Shown: positions 43,426-58,139, counted from the stretch's first letter. The stretch: DNA of 64,000 nt from Lampropedia aestuarii (GCF_004803635.1 NZ_SSWX01000009.1:115657-179656), one strand, 5' to 3'. The notes: generated by a model from the sequence alone, not told the origin. A program made the numbers and translations.

Positions 43426-45069
43426 ATGACAGCCCAAACCACCGCCGATAACCAAGTACCAGAACTGGTCGACTACAACCTCTTTAGCAGCGATCCGGTG
43501 CTGCGCGGTGCCGTGCTGCGAGCGGGCGCTGGCTGGCAGGAGGCCGAATTGCTGCGCCAAGGCGCTGAATATGGCTCAGAGGCCAGCTTGCGCATGGCCG
43601 AAGATGCCGACCAGTACAAGCCTGAATTGCACACCCACTCGCCGGCTGGTGAACGCATCGATTATGTGAAGTTTCATCCCGCCTGGCATGAGGCCATGCG
43701 CATCGCCAGACACAATGGCATGACCAATTTGCCGTTTGTCCATGAGGGCAAGCCGGGCGTGTGGGCCGCTTATGGCGCGACCTTGTACATGCATGCGCAG
43801 ATTGAAGCGGGTTCGACCTGCCCCAGCACGATGACCAAAGCCTCGATCCCTGTGCTGCAGCGCAACCAGGCCTTGTTGGAGGCTTTGTGGCCGAAACTGC
43901 TGGATACCCGCCATGATCCGCGCGATATTCCTGTCGCCCACAAGCACTCGATGACCTTGGGCATGGGCATGACTGAAAAGCAAGGCGGCAGCGATGTGCG
44001 CACCAATACGACGGCCGCGGTGCCGGTTGGGCATGGGCCTTGGGGCGAGGAATTTGAAATCACCGGTCACAAGTGGTTTTTTTCGGCGCCGATGTGCGAT
44101 GCGCATTTGGTGCTGGCCAAAACGGCTGAGCGCGGCGCGTCGTGCTTTTATGTGCCACGCTGGCGTCCGGATGGCAGCAAGAACGCAATCCATATCCAGC
44201 GCTTGAAAGACAAAGTGGGCAATCGCTCCAATTCCAGCAGCGAGGTGGAGTTTGACAAGGCCTGGGGCGTGTTGCTGGGAGAAGAAGGGCGAGGTATCCC
44301 TACCATCATTGAGATGGCGACTTTCACGCGCCTGGACAATGCGCTGTCCAGTGCAGGCTTTATACGCCGTGCGTTTGCCGAGGCCTTGCATTACGCCCGC
44401 CACCGCGTGGCCTTTGGCAAGCCTCTGGTGCAGCAGCCGCTGATGGCAGAACTGCTGGCTGATATGGCGCTGGAATCGCAAGCGGCGACTTTGCTGGCGC
44501 TGGACTTGGCCGCCCGCTTTGACTCCCAGAACACGCTGGATGTGGCGTGGCGGCGCATGCTGACGCCGGTGGCCAAGTTTTGGAACTGCAAGCGCGCTGT
44601 GGCGATCACCGCTGAAGCCATGGAGGTGTTTGGCGGCAACGGCTATGTCGAGACTGGGCCTATGGGGCGTTTGTTCCGTGAGGCACCGGTCAACTCGATC
44701 TGGGAAGGCTCTGGCAATGTGATGTGCTTGGATGTTCTGCGTGCGGTCTCGCGCAACCCCGATGATTTGTTTGTGCTGCTCGATTATCTGGACGAGCACG
44801 CAGCGGGCGAGCCGGTCCTGCAAGCGCAGCTGCAGCAACTGCGTGCGGCGTTTGCCCGTGCTCCCGCCGAGCTGGAAGTGCAGGCACGCCGCATCACCCA
44901 GCAACTGGCTTTGTGTGTGCAAGCTGTGCTGATGCTGCAGCACGCCAGTGCGCAGGCGGCTCAGGCCTTTATCCACAGCCGCTTTGCTGCAGGTTGGGGC
45001 GTGGTGGTCGGGGCCCAGTCGGGCTGCACCGATGCCGCGCAGTTGCTGCAAGAGGTGTGGGCCGCTTGA
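43426..45069 (+). CDS. AidB-like acyl-CoA dehydrogenase
   Basis: A 547-residue acyl-CoA dehydrogenase of the AidB group. The N-terminal PELVDYNLFSSDPVLRGAVLR segment, GMTEKQGGSDVRTNTTAAVP, and WEGSGNVMCLDVLRA are family landmarks; the last carries the glutamate equivalent to that of AidB. E. coli AidB has weak isovaleryl-CoA dehydrogenase activity and protects DNA from alkylation; which applies here is unknown. The acyl-CoA ligase that follows makes a metabolic role more likely. The gap to the ligase gene is 125 bases. Confidence 0.88.
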   Translation: MTAQTTADNQVPELVDYNLFSSDPVLRGAVLRAGAGWQEAELLRQGAEYGSEASLRMAEDADQYKPELHTHSPAGERIDYVKFHPAWHEAMRIARHNGMTNLPFVHEGKPGVWAAYGATLYMHAQIEAGSTCPSTMTKASIPVLQRNQALLEALWPKLLDTRHDPRDIPVAHKHSMTLGMGMTEKQGGSDVRTNTTAAVPVGHGPWGEEFEITGHKWFFSAPMCDAHLVLAKTAERGASCFYVPRWRPDGSKNAIHIQRLKDKVGNRSNSSSEVEFDKAWGVLLGEEGRGIPTIIEMATFTRLDNALSSAGFIRRAFAEALHYARHRVAFGKPLVQQPLMAELLADMALESQAATLLALDLAARFDSQNTLDVAWRRMLTPVAKFWNCKRAVAITAEAMEVFGGNGYVETGPMGRLFREAPVNSIWEGSGNVMCLDVLRAVSRNPDDLFVLLDYLDEHAAGEPVLQAQLQQLRAAFARAPAELEVQARRITQQLALCVQAVLMLQHASAQAAQAFIHSRFAAGWGVVVGAQSGCTDAAQLLQEVWAA

Positions 45070-45194
45070 GAGCGGCAAAGCCCGCAGTGCGGTGATGCGG
45101 ATTTGGCAGGCCTGCTTTGAATATGTTCTAGGCGGGCCGTTGCCCGTTGCCGGGCAATAGACAGGTTTAAAGACAATAAGGATGGAGACAAGAC

Positions 45195-46703
45195 ATGACC
45201 GATTTTGTGGCTTTGCTGGCGCAACATGCACGCTGCCAGCCTGACAAACTGGCCTTGCGCACGGCAGCGCGTGATTGGAGTTACTGCGAGCTGTCCGAAG
45301 GCGGGCGGCGTGCTGCCACGGTTTTGCAGGCCCATGGCATTGGCGCAGGCGACCGTGTGGGTTTGCTGTGCTTGAACACGGCTGGCTTCATGCTGGCTTT
45401 GTTTGGCGCGTGGCGGTTGGGGGCCACTGTGGTGCCGATCAACCACAAGCTGCAAGGGCCTGAGGTGCAATACATCTTGGCGCATGCGGGCGTCAAGCTG
45501 TGTGTGGTCGATGGCGCCTTAGCGGGCATTGCCGCCCATTGCAGCGCGCCCTGTGAGTGGCTGAGCACCGATTCGACTGCTGCAGGCATGGCCGATTTCG
45601 ATGCCGAATGCGCAGCTTCACAGGCCATGCCAGGTGAGGTGGTGTTAGCGGGCCAATCGGTGGCAGAAATTCTCTACACCTCGGGCACAACCGGTAAACC
45701 CAAGGGCTGTTTGCTCAGCCACAGTGCGGTGCTGCAAACGGCGATGAGTGCAGCGGCCAGCACCAGTTTGTCGCGCACCGACAAGACCTTGGTGGCGATG
45801 CCGATCTGGCATTCGTCGCCGCTCAACAATTGGGCGCTGGGCACATTGCTGATGGGGGGCAGCTTGGTGTTCTTGCGCGAATACACGCCGCAGGCTTTCG
45901 TGCAAACGCTCTCGAATGAGCGCATCACCTTCACCTTTGGTGCGCCGATTGCGTATTTGGCACCACTGGCCGTGGTGGGGGATCTGAGCGGCTATGACTT
46001 CAGCGCGATTCGCTTATGGGCGTATGGCGGTGGCCCGCTGGGCGCGGAGATGGTGCGCAAACTGGCGCACAGCTACCGCAATGACCGCTTTATCCAGGTT
46101 TATGGCATGACCGAGACTGGCCCGCTGGGCTCGGTACTGTACCCGGAAGATGCCGAAGCCAAAGCCGGCTCAATTGGCCGCATTGGCACGCCGGGCGTGG
46201 TGATGGAGTTGCGCCACAGCGATGGCAGCCGCTGCCAGCCTGGTCAGGTGGGCGAGATCTATCTGCGCTCGCCAGGCATCATGCTGGGCTACCTCAACGA
46301 TGCAGAGGCGACGGCCAAAGCCTTGGATGCGAACGGCTGGTACGCCAGCGGCGATTTGGCCCGCATCGATGAGCAGGGCTATTTATTCATTGTCGACCGC
46401 GCCAAGGACATGATTGTCACCGGTGGTGAGAATGTGTACTCCAAAGAAGTAGAGGATGTGATTGGCAGCCATCCATCGGTGCAAGATGTGGCGGTGATCG
46501 GCAAGCCCCATCCCGAATGGGGCGAGACGGTCGTGGCGGTGATTGTGCTCAAGCCACAGCACGCCTTGGATGAAGAGACACTCAAGGCATTTTTAGCGCC
46601 GCAATTGGCGCGCTACAAAATTCCCCGTGAGGTGCAGTGGAGCCAGCAATTGCCGCGCACGGCCACTGGCAAGTTGTTGAAACATGTGCTGCGGGCCGGT
46701 TGA
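45195..46703 (+). CDS. Class I adenylate-forming acyl-CoA synthetase
   Basis: A 502-residue AMP-dependent synthetase. The P-loop-like motif is ILYTSGTTGKPKGCLLSH, followed by IQVYGMTETGPLGS, WYASGDLARIDEQGYLFI and the C-terminal catalytic lysine region PRTATGKLLKHVL. It would activate a carboxylic acid to its CoA ester, feeding the dehydrogenase upstream. GGAG lies before the ATG. The acid is not predictable from the sequence; the length fits medium or long chain or aromatic acyl-CoA ligases. Confidence 0.92.
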   Translation: MTDFVALLAQHARCQPDKLALRTAARDWSYCELSEGGRRAATVLQAHGIGAGDRVGLLCLNTAGFMLALFGAWRLGATVVPINHKLQGPEVQYILAHAGVKLCVVDGALAGIAAHCSAPCEWLSTDSTAAGMADFDAECAASQAMPGEVVLAGQSVAEILYTSGTTGKPKGCLLSHSAVLQTAMSAAASTSLSRTDKTLVAMPIWHSSPLNNWALGTLLMGGSLVFLREYTPQAFVQTLSNERITFTFGAPIAYLAPLAVVGDLSGYDFSAIRLWAYGGGPLGAEMVRKLAHSYRNDRFIQVYGMTETGPLGSVLYPEDAEAKAGSIGRIGTPGVVMELRHSDGSRCQPGQVGEIYLRSPGIMLGYLNDAEATAKALDANGWYASGDLARIDEQGYLFIVDRAKDMIVTGGENVYSKEVEDVIGSHPSVQDVAVIGKPHPEWGETVVAVIVLKPQHALDEETLKAFLAPQLARYKIPREVQWSQQLPRTATGKLLKHVLRAG

Positions 46704-46746
46704 GTTGCACCTGTGATGCCACTGGCGGAGCCAATCGGTCCAATTT

Positions 46747-46966
46747 TTAGAATGTGTTTACGATCTCTTCGCAGACCGCGTTGAAGCCCAAAAGGATGCA
46801 ATGCGCGGCAAAAACCGCAGTCGGGCTAGCTGGCCGGCGAGGATTTTTAGCAAAGCAGCGTGCCTTTGGGCTCCAACCCAAAGGGCAAGGCACAAAAAAG
46901 CGCATTACTGCGTTGCCTCTTTTTTGTGCTTTGCGCGACTGCAAAAAGATCATAAACACGTTCTTA
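46747..46966. repeat. Terminal-inverted-repeat element, copy 2 (about 220 bp)
   Basis: The left end, TTAGAATGTGTTTACGATCT onward to CGCAG (46747-46774), and the right end (46939-46966, CTGCAAAAAGATCATAAACA onward) are inverted repeats matching at about 23 of 28 positions. Inside is the hairpin GCACAAAAAAG/CTTTTTTGTGC with a CGCA-TTAC-TGCG centre, near 46888-46930. The interior aligns in reverse complement with part of the 25609-25799 copy. It abuts the rplK promoter -35 box nine bases to the right. No coding sequence is inside. Confidence 0.65.
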
Positions 46967-46974
46967 GAAAGTCC

Positions 46975-47003
46975 TTGCACAAAAACTAATCAGCCTGTAA
47001 AAT
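46975..47003 (+). promoter_or_regulatory. rplK operon promoter
   Basis: TTGCAC (46975-46980), a 17-base spacer and TAAAAT (46998-47003) form a near-consensus sigma-70 promoter, 108 bases ahead of the rplK start. It begins nine bases after the right terminus of the repeat element. Confidence 0.75.
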
Positions 47004-47110
47004 TGGCGGTTCGCCCTTTTTTGGCGATTTTTCAATCAGGCGGGGAGCACAGTTTTAAGGCAAGTGTTTGCTTTGAGCGCAGTGCGTTTGCACCCGAATT
47101 GGAGTTTTAC

Positions 47111-47542
47111 ATGGCAAAGAAAATTGTCGGCTTTATCAAGCTGCAAGTTCCGGCAGGCAAGGCTAATCCTTCGCCTCCAATCGGTCCAGCGCTGGGTCAG
47201 CGCGGCCTGAACATCATGGAGTTCACCAAAGCGTTTAACGCGCAGACACAAGGCATGGAGCCAGGTCTGCCGTTGCCAGTGGTGATTACGGCTTACGCTG
47301 ATAAGAGCTTCACGTTCGTTATCAAAACTCCTCCAGCAACAGTTTTGATCAAAAAAGCGATCAAGCTGGACAAGGGCTCTGCCAATCCAAACAAGCAAAA
47401 GGTCGGCAAGATCACCCGCGCTCAGTTGGAAGAGATCGCCAAGACCAAAATGGAAGATCTCAATGCAGCCGATCTGGATGCTGCTGTTCGTATCATCGCC
47501 GGCTCTGCCCGTTCGATGGGCGTGACTGTGGAGGGCGTGTGA
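47111..47542 (+). CDS. rplK: 50S ribosomal protein L11
   Basis: A 143-residue L11, standard length. [40 protein letters not shown] and [20 protein letters not shown] are the family pattern. The start ATG at 47111 follows GGAG by six bases; the in-frame reading upstream is not part of the protein. L11 binds 23S rRNA in the GTPase centre. It is first in rplK-rplA-rplJ-rplL-rpoB-rpoC and is separated from rplA by a single base. Confidence 0.98.
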   Translation: MAKKIVGFIKLQVPAGKANPSPPIGPALGQRGLNIMEFTKAFNAQTQGMEPGLPLPVVITAYADKSFTFVIKTPPATVLIKKAIKLDKGSANPNKQKVGKITRAQLEEIAKTKMEDLNAADLDAAVRIIAGSARSMGVTVEGV

Positions 47543-47543
47543 G

Positions 47544-48242
47544 ATGGCCAAGTTGACTAAAAAACAAAAAGCCCAAGTAGGCAAAATCGATAGCAACAAG
47601 CTGTACGCTTGGACTGATGCTATTGCTTTGGTGAAAGAAGCTGCTACTGCCAAGTTTGATGAATCCATCGACGTGGCTGTGCAGTTGGGCGTTGATGCCA
47701 AGAAATCTGACCAAGTGGTGCGTGGTGCTGTGGTTTTGCCTAACGGTACAGGTAAAACTGCACGCGTGGCTGTGTTTGCCCAAGGCGCTAAGGCTGAAGA
47801 AGCCAAAGCCGCTGGTGCTGACGTAGTGGGCATGGATGATCTGGCTGCTGAATTCAAAACCGGCAACATTCCATACGACGTGGTCATTGCTGCTCCTGAT
47901 GCAATGCGCGTTGTGGGTGCCTTGGGTCAAATCCTGGGCCCACGTGGCCTGATGCCTAACCCGAAAGTCGGCACGGTGACTCCTGATGTGGCAACGGCTG
48001 TGAAAAACGCCAAAGCTGGTCAGGTTCAGTTCCGCGTTGACAAAGCCGGTATCATCCATGGCACGATTGGCCGTCGCTCGTTTGATAACGAGAAGCTGCA
48101 ACAAAACTTGCAAGCTTTGATCGAGGCTTTGAACAAAGCCAAACCAGCTGGCGCTAAAGGCGTGTACCTGCGCAAAGTGGCTGTGTCTTCCACAATGGGC
48201 GTTGGTGTCCGTGTTGAAGCACAAAGCATTACTGCTGCTTAA
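47544..48242 (+). CDS. rplA: 50S ribosomal protein L1
   Basis: A 232-residue L1. Typical parts are [40 protein letters not shown] and [20 protein letters not shown]1 forms the L1 stalk and in many bacteria represses its own operon by binding the rplK leader. Codon use is strongly biased as in other highly expressed genes here. The ATG is one base after the rplK stop, so translation is coupled. Confidence 0.98.
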   Translation: MAKLTKKQKAQVGKIDSNKLYAWTDAIALVKEAATAKFDESIDVAVQLGVDAKKSDQVVRGAVVLPNGTGKTARVAVFAQGAKAEEAKAAGADVVGMDDLAAEFKTGNIPYDVVIAAPDAMRVVGALGQILGPRGLMPNPKVGTVTPDVATAVKNAKAGQVQFRVDKAGIIHGTIGRRSFDNEKLQQNLQALIEALNKAKPAGAKGVYLRKVAVSSTMGVGVRVEAQSITAA

Positions 48243-48506
48243 GGTTTGGTAAAAAATTCCAGGCGATGGCATTTGTCTTCGCCTGGTTCAGGTGGGCTGT
48301 AGGTGTTGCTGTAGAGGTGATGCCTGCAGGTCATCCGAGACCGCTGGTGCAGGAGTTTCCTGCTTAAGTCATATTGTTTGGGCCAGCGTAGATGGTGCCC
48401 ACTGATTGGAAAATATTGGTTTCGATATTCTCTGGCAGTTGGTCGCTTAACTGGGCGCAGCGAGTGGTGTGTCAACACAACTTTGTTGCATTGAAAGGAG
48501 AGGACC
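48243..48506 (+). ncRNA. L10 leader region upstream of rplJ
   Basis: The 264 bases between rplA and rplJ carry no gene and have the position and structure expected of an L10 leader, where the L10(L12)4 complex binds to repress rplJ translation. One clear stem is CCAGGCGA/TCGCCTGG (about 48260-48287). CGCTGG near 48331 can pair with CCAGCG near 48382. The assignment rests on position and foldability; a covariance search would settle it. Confidence 0.6.
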
Positions 48507-49031
48507 TTGAGTCTGAATCGCAGTGAAAAAGAGGCGGTCATTGCAGAAGTGACCGACCTTGCCGCTAAATCCCAGACAATGGTGGTGGCGGAATACCGTG
48601 GTATCACGGTGGCTGATTTGACACGACTGCGCGTCAAGGCCCGCGAGCAAAACGTTACCCTGAGCGTGTTGAAAAACACCCTGGTACGTCGTGCCGTGGC
48701 TGGGACCGCATTTGAAGTGGTGTCTGAGCAGTTGACTGGTCCACTGATCTATAGCTTTTCGGAAGACGCAATTGCAGCGGCCAAAGTGGTTGCTGAGTTT
48801 GCTAAAACCAATGACAAGCTGGTGATCCGTGGTGGCGCTTACGAAGGCAAAGCTCTGGATGTAGACGCTGTCAAACAATTGGCAAGCATCCCATCTAAAG
48901 AAGTGCTGTTGGCTCAGTTGTTGGGTCTGATGCAATCGCCTATCTCGCGCACAGCGCGTGTATTGGCTGCATTGGCAGAGCAACGTGGCGCTGGTGCAGA
49001 AGCCCCAGCCGAAGAAGCGCAGCCGGCTTAA
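48507..49031 (+). CDS. rplJ: 50S ribosomal protein L10
   Basis: A 174-residue L10. [38 protein letters not shown] and [20 protein letters not shown] match the family. The start is TTG at 48507, seven bases after AAAGGAG; no ATG is available in frame, and TTG is usual for this gene in related bacteria. L10 forms the base of the L7/L12 stalk. The C-terminus is a short Ala/Glu-rich tail. Confidence 0.97.
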   Translation: MSLNRSEKEAVIAEVTDLAAKSQTMVVAEYRGITVADLTRLRVKAREQNVTLSVLKNTLVRRAVAGTAFEVVSEQLTGPLIYSFSEDAIAAAKVVAEFAKTNDKLVIRGGAYEGKALDVDAVKQLASIPSKEVLLAQLLGLMQSPISRTARVLAALAEQRGAGAEAPAEEAQPA

Positions 49032-49115
49032 TTCGTTGATGCCGCCAAGGCCGAGTGGCCCACCAGGCGCATTGACAAACGATAAAACTGAAATTTTTGC
49101 TAGAGGATATTCAAA

Positions 49116-49487
49116 ATGGCATTCGATAAAGACGCATTCCTGACAGCTCTGGATAGCATGACTGTTCTGGAACTGAACGACTTGGTTAAAGCAATCGAAG
49201 AGAAGTTTGGCGTGAGCGCTGCCGCTATGGCCGCTCCTGCTGCTGGCGGCGCTACTGCTGCTGCTGCTGAAGAGAAAACAGACTTTGACGTGGTTCTGAA
49301 AGAAGCCGGCGCTAACAAAGTCTCCGTGATTAAAGCAGTTCGCGAAATCACTGGCCTGGGCTTGAAAGAAGCCAAAGAGCTGGTTGACGGCGCTCCAAAA
49401 ACAGTGAAAGAAGCTCTGCCTAAGGCTGACGCTGAAGCTGCTTTGAAGAAGCTGGAAGAAGCTGGCGCTAAAGCAGAATTGAAGTAA
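49116..49487 (+). CDS. rplL: 50S ribosomal protein L7/L12
   Basis: A 123-residue L7/L12. The N-terminal dimerisation domain ([22 protein letters not shown]) is joined by an Ala/Gly hinge ([20 protein letters not shown]) to the C-terminal factor-binding domain, with [20 protein letters not shown] and [19 protein letters not shown]. It acts in recruiting translation factors. Highly biased codons. A hairpin follows 22 bases after the stop. Confidence 0.98.
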   Translation: MAFDKDAFLTALDSMTVLELNDLVKAIEEKFGVSAAAMAAPAAGGATAAAAEEKTDFDVVLKEAGANKVSVIKAVREITGLGLKEAKELVDGAPKTVKEALPKADAEAALKKLEEAGAKAELK

Positions 49488-49793
49488 TCACTTCTGCTAT
49501 AAGCGAGTAAGCCAGGTGCTCAAAAAAGCACCTGGCTTTTGTGGTTTGATGGCTTTAGAGCGTAGACAAAAACAATGCTGCGGTAGTGTTTTTGTGTGCT
49601 TTCTGAATTCACGACACGGCAAAGCACCTTGGTCGGGTGGTGTGCAACGCACCGCCGTCAGCCATGGTTGGTAGTGGCCAACCGCCAAGACTTGAGACGC
49701 CACGCTCTGACTGATCGAGAACATCGACAGCCAGGCTGCGTCTGAAAGTGTACCGTCGAAGAATCCCCCTGAAACCTTCAGACCGGAGATCTC
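49488..49793 (+). other. rplL-rpoB intergenic region
   Basis: These 306 bases carry no gene. Besides the attenuator-like hairpin at 49510-49537, ACAAAAACA near 49566 pairs with TGTTTTTGT near 49587. In E. coli the matching gap, of similar length, carries an attenuator and an RNase III site that reduce rpoB expression relative to L7/L12; an equivalent role is likely here. Confidence 0.5.
49510..49540 (+). terminator. Attenuator-like hairpin between rplL and rpoB
   Basis: AGCCAGGTGCT (49510-49520) and AGCACCTGGCT (49527-49537) form a perfect 11-bp stem with a 6-base loop, followed by only four T including the stem end. A strong stem with a short T run suits partial termination, which sets the ratio of ribosomal stalk to RNA polymerase. 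Confidence 0.75.
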
Positions 49794-53912
<4,119 letters not shown>

Positions 53913-53933
53913 TAGGGACAAGGAGTTAACGCA

Positions 53934-56900
53934 ATGCAATCCTTACTCGACCTGTTCAAGCAATTTACCCCCGATGATCACTTTGATGCGATCAAGATCG
54001 GGCTGGCTTCGCCAGAGAAAATTCGCTCATGGTCTTTTGGTGAAGTCAAAAAGCCAGAGACCATCAACTACCGCACGTTCAAGCCTGAGCGCGATGGTCT
54101 GTTTTGTGCCAAGATTTTTGGCCCGATCAAAGACTACGAGTGCTTGTGCGGCAAGTACAAACGCCTCAAACACCGCGGTGTGATCTGCGAGAAGTGCGGC
54201 GTTGAAGTCACCCAAACCAAAGTGCGTCGCGAGCGCATGGGCCACATTGATCTGGCTGCGCCTTGCGCCCACATCTGGTTCCTGAAATCGCTGCCGTCGC
54301 GCTTGGGCATGGTGCTCGATATGACGCTGCGTGACATCGAGCGCGTGCTGTACTTTGAAGCCTACGTGGTGACTGAGCCTGGCATGACACCGCTGAAGAA
54401 ATTCAGCATCATGAGCGAAGACGAATACGACGCCAAACGTGAAGAGTACGGCGACGAGTTCGATGCGCGCATGGGCGCCGAAGGCATCAAAGAGCTGCTC
54501 GATGGCATCGACATCGACGCCGAAATTGAGCGCCTGCGTGGCGACATGACCGGCTCCGAGCTGAAGGTCAAGAAAAACTCCAAGCGCCTCAAAGTGCTGG
54601 AGTCGTTCAAAAAGTCTGGTATCAAGCCAGGCTGGATGGTGCTTGAAGTGCTGCCTGTGCTGCCACCGGACCTGCGTCCTTTGGTGCCACTGGACGGCGG
54701 CCGTTTTGCGACCTCTGACCTGAACGACTTGTACCGCCGCGTCATCAACCGCAACAACCGTCTGCGCCGCTTGCTGGAGCTCAAAGCCCCGGAAATCATT
54801 GCACGCAACGAAAAACGCATGTTGCAAGAGTCGGTCGACTCGCTGCTGGACAACGGCCGCCGCGGCAAAGCGATGACTGGTGCCAACAAGCGCGCACTGA
54901 AATCGCTGGCTGACATGATCAAAGGCAAGGGCGGTCGTTTCCGTCAGAACTTGCTGGGTAAGCGCGTTGACTACTCAGGTCGTTCCGTGATTACCGTGGG
55001 TCCTTACCTCAAGCTGCACCAGTGCGGTCTGCCTAAGCTGATGGCCTTGGAGTTGTTCAAGCCCTTCATCTTCGCGCAGCTCGAGCAGCGCGGTATCGCC
55101 ACGACCATCAAAGCGGCCAAGAAAGAAGTCGAGATGGGCACACCGGTGGTGTGGGACATCTTGGAAGAAGTGATCCGCGAACATCCAGTGATGCTCAACC
55201 GTGCGCCTACGCTGCACCGCTTGGGTATTCAAGCGTTTGAGCCAATTCTGATCGAAGGCAAAGCCATTCAGTTGCACCCACTCGTTTGCGCGGCCTTTAA
55301 CGCCGACTTCGACGGTGACCAAATGGCTGTGCACGTGCCGCTGTCTGTGGAAGCGCAGATGGAAGCACGCGTTCTGATGCTGGCTTCGAACAACATCTTG
55401 TTCCCTGCCTCTGGTGAGCCATCGATTGTGCCGTCACAAGACGTGGTGCTGGGTCTCTACCACGCCACCCGTGAGAAGATCAACGGCAAGGGCGAAGGCA
55501 TGGTGTTTGCCAACGTCAACGAAGTGATTCGTGCGTTGGACGCCGGTGTTGTTGAGCTCAACGCCAAAGTCAATGTGCGTTTGACTGAGTGGATCAAAAA
55601 CAAAGCCACAGGCGAGATGGAAGCGAACACCAAGCTGCGTGAGACCACCGTGGGCCGTGCGCTGCTGTCGGAAATTCTGCCAAAAGGCCTGCCGTTTGAT
55701 GTGATCAACCGCGCCTTGAAGAAGAAAGAAATTTCCAAGCTGATCAACACGTCTTTCCGCAAATGCGGCTTGAAAGACACGGTGATTTTTGCAGACAAAC
55801 TGCTGCAAAACGGTTTCCGTTTGGCGACGCACTCCGGTATTTCGATTGCTATCGAAGACATGCTGGTGCCTCCGCAAAAGTACGAAATCGTGGCCCGTGC
55901 TGAGAATGAAGTCAAAGAGATCGAGCAGCAATACACCTCCGGTCTGGTCACAGCCGGTGAGCGCTACAACAAGGTCGTGGACATCTGGGGCAAGGCCGGT
56001 GACGAAGTCTCCAAGGTCATGATGCAACAGCTGGCCAAGGAAAAAACCGTTGACCGCCATGGCCAAGAAGTCGATCAGGAATCGTTCAACGCGATTTACA
56101 TGATGGCCGACTCCGGCGCCCGTGGTTCTGCGGCGCAGATTCGTCAGCTCGCAGGTATGCGTGGTCTGATGGCTAAACCTGATGGCTCCATCATTGAGAC
56201 GCCAATTACGGCGAACTTCCGTGAAGGCCTGAACGTGTTGCAGTACTTCATCTCCACCCACGGTGCCCGTAAAGGTCTGGCGGATACGGCGTTGAAAACT
56301 GCGAACTCGGGTTACCTGACACGTCGTCTGGTGGATGTGACCCAAGATCTGGTGATCATCGAAGAAGATTGCGGCACAGCCAACGGCACCTATATGCGCG
56401 CTGTGGTTGAAGGCGGTGAAGTGATTGAATCGCTGCGCGACCGCATCTTGGGCCGTACGGCTGCCGAAGAAATTCTGCATCCGGAAACCCGCGCCATGCT
56501 GCTGCCAGCGGGCACCTTGCTGGAAGAAGACCAGCTCGATGAAATCGAAGCGGCTGGCGTGGACGAGGTCAAAGTGCGTACTGCGCTGACCTGCGACACC
56601 CGTTTTGGTCTGTGCGCGAAATGCTATGGCCGCGACTTGGGCCGTGGTGGTGTGATCAACCTCGGCGAAGCCGTTGGTGTGATCGCTGCCCAGTCCATCG
56701 GTGAGCCAGGTACCCAGCTGACGATGCGTACCTTCCACATCGGTGGTGCGGTGAACCGTGCGGCGATTGCCTCCAGCGTCGAAGCGCGCTCCAACGGTAT
56801 CATTGGCTTCAATGCCACGATGCGTTACGTGACCAACTCCAAAGGCGAGCTGGTGGTGATTGCACGTTCGGGTGAAATCATCATCCAGGACGAGCACGGA

Positions 56901-58139
56901 CGTGAGCGTGAGCGCCATAAAGTGCCATACGGTGCGATCTTGTCTGTCAAGGCAGACCAGCAGATCAAAGCCGGCACGATTTTGGCCAACTGGGACCCGC
57001 TGACCCGCCCAATCATTACCGAATTCGCCGGTCAGGTGAAGTTCGAGGGCGTCGAAGAAGGCCTGACTGTGGCCAAACAGGTCGACGAGGTGACCGGTTT
57101 GTCCACGCTGGTGGTGATCGATCCTAAGCGCCGTGGCTCCAACAAAGTCGTGCGTCCGTTGGTCAAGCTGATTGATGCCAATGGCCAAGAGGTGAAGATT
57201 CCTGGTACCGACCACGCTGTGGCGATCGGCTTCCAGATCGGCGCTTTGGTGCAAGTGCGTGACGGTCAGGATGTGGGCCCAGGCGAGGTGCTGGCGCGTA
57301 TCCCAATCGAAGGTCAGAAGACCCGCGACATTACCGGTGGTCTGCCACGTGTGGCCGAGTTGTTTGAAGCCCGTACGCCTAAAGACAAAGGCTCGCTGGC
57401 TGAAATCACCGGTACCGTGTCCTTCGGTAAGGAAACCAAAGGCAAGATTCGCTTGCAAATCACCGATCCAGAAGGTTCGGTCTGGGAAGATCTGATCCCC
57501 AAAGAGAAGAACATCCTGGTGCACGAAGGCCAAGTGGTCAACAAGGGTGAATTGATTGTCGACGGCCCAGCCGATCCACAAGATATTCTGCGTTTGTTGG
57601 GTATCGAAGAGTTGTCACGCTACATCGTCGATGAAATTCAAGACGTGTACCGCTTGCAAGGTGTGAAGATCAACGACAAGCACATTGAAGTGATTGTGCG
57701 TCAGATGCTGCGCCGTGTGGTGGTCGAGAACCCAGGTGAGTCCAACTACATCCAAGGCGAGCAGGTCGAGCGTTCAGAGATCCTCAACACCAATGAGGCA
57801 CTGAAAAAAGAAGGCAAGATCCCTGCAACTTACGCCAACGTATTGCTGGGTATTACCAAAGCGTCTTTGTCGACCGACTCGTTCATCTCTGCGGCGTCCT
57901 TCCAGGAAACCACCCGTGTGCTGACCGAGGCGGCCATCATGGGCAAGCGCGACGAGCTGCGTGGTCTGAAAGAAAACGTCATCGTTGGTCGTTTGATTCC
58001 TGCTGGTACCGGTTTGGCTTACCACCAAGCGCGCAAGGCCAAAGAGCAAATGGACGATGCAGAACGCCGCTCTATCAGCGAGCAAGAAGCCTCGAATGGC
58101 TTTGCCTCGCAGCCAGCTGAAACAGACGCAGGTCTGTAA
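53934..58139 (+). CDS. rpoC: RNA polymerase beta-prime subunit
   Basis: A 1401-residue beta-prime subunit. The N-terminal zinc site is [20 protein letters not shown], and the active-site NADFDGD is at residues 456-462 (aspartates 458, 460 and 462), binding the catalytic magnesium. The second zinc cluster is around [24 protein letters not shown] precedes the ATG by eight bases, 21 bases after rpoB. Two hairpins, the second a T-tailed terminator, lie downstream and end the operon. Confidence 0.99.
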   Translation: MQSLLDLFKQFTPDDHFDAIKIGLASPEKIRSWSFGEVKKPETINYRTFKPERDGLFCAKIFGPIKDYECLCGKYKRLKHRGVICEKCGVEVTQTKVRRERMGHIDLAAPCAHIWFLKSLPSRLGMVLDMTLRDIERVLYFEAYVVTEPGMTPLKKFSIMSEDEYDAKREEYGDEFDARMGAEGIKELLDGIDIDAEIERLRGDMTGSELKVKKNSKRLKVLESFKKSGIKPGWMVLEVLPVLPPDLRPLVPLDGGRFATSDLNDLYRRVINRNNRLRRLLELKAPEIIARNEKRMLQESVDSLLDNGRRGKAMTGANKRALKSLADMIKGKGGRFRQNLLGKRVDYSGRSVITVGPYLKLHQCGLPKLMALELFKPFIFAQLEQRGIATTIKAAKKEVEMGTPVVWDILEEVIREHPVMLNRAPTLHRLGIQAFEPILIEGKAIQLHPLVCAAFNADFDGDQMAVHVPLSVEAQMEARVLMLASNNILFPASGEPSIVPSQDVVLGLYHATREKINGKGEGMVFANVNEVIRALDAGVVELNAKVNVRLTEWIKNKATGEMEANTKLRETTVGRALLSEILPKGLPFDVINRALKKKEISKLINTSFRKCGLKDTVIFADKLLQNGFRLATHSGISIAIEDMLVPPQKYEIVARAENEVKEIEQQYTSGLVTAGERYNKVVDIWGKAGDEVSKVMMQQLAKEKTVDRHGQEVDQESFNAIYMMADSGARGSAAQIRQLAGMRGLMAKPDGSIIETPITANFREGLNVLQYFISTHGARKGLADTALKTANSGYLTRRLVDVTQDLVIIEEDCGTANGTYMRAVVEGGEVIESLRDRILGRTAAEEILHPETRAMLLPAGTLLEEDQLDEIEAAGVDEVKVRTALTCDTRFGLCAKCYGRDLGRGGVINLGEAVGVIAAQSIGEPGTQLTMRTFHIGGAVNRAAIASSVEARSNGIIGFNATMRYVTNSKGELVVIARSGEIIIQDEHGRERERHKVPYGAILSVKADQQIKAGTILANWDPLTRPIITEFAGQVKFEGVEEGLTVAKQVDEVTGLSTLVVIDPKRRGSNKVVRPLVKLIDANGQEVKIPGTDHAVAIGFQIGALVQVRDGQDVGPGEVLARIPIEGQKTRDITGGLPRVAELFEARTPKDKGSLAEITGTVSFGKETKGKIRLQITDPEGSVWEDLIPKEKNILVHEGQVVNKGELIVDGPADPQDILRLLGIEELSRYIVDEIQDVYRLQGVKINDKHIEVIVRQMLRRVVVENPGESNYIQGEQVERSEILNTNEALKKEGKIPATYANVLLGITKASLSTDSFISAASFQETTRVLTEAAIMGKRDELRGLKENVIVGRLIPAGTGLAYHQARKAKEQMDDAERRSISEQEASNGFASQPAETDAGL

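Larger units (their letters stand above)
46704..47110. other. Gap between acyl-CoA ligase and rplK
   Basis: This 407-base gap has no gene. It contains the terminal-inverted-repeat element at 46747-46966, then a promoter match at 46975-47003 and the rplK leader. The tRNA-Trp, secE and nusG genes commonly found upstream of rplK are absent. The leader has CGCCCTTTTTTGGCG, a hairpin of unknown role, at about 47012-47026. Confidence 0.6.

Noticed and set aside
45100..45140. Possible further copy of the dispersed repeat (TTTGAATATGTTCTAGG)
   Set aside because: The match is limited to a few bases of the terminus and lacks the GATC core, so it may be chance.
43576..45231. Minus-strand open frame of 551 codons opposite the AidB-like gene
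   Set aside because: The plus-strand reading has all family motifs; the antisense product has none.
46754..47110. In-frame N-terminal extension of rplK
   Set aside because: L11 begins at MAKKIVGF with a good ribosome site; the extension runs through the repeat element and promoter.
55434..57581. Minus-strand open frame of 715 codons inside rpoC
   Set aside because: Antisense shadow caused by codon bias in rpoC; low-complexity His/Gln/Thr composition and no domain.
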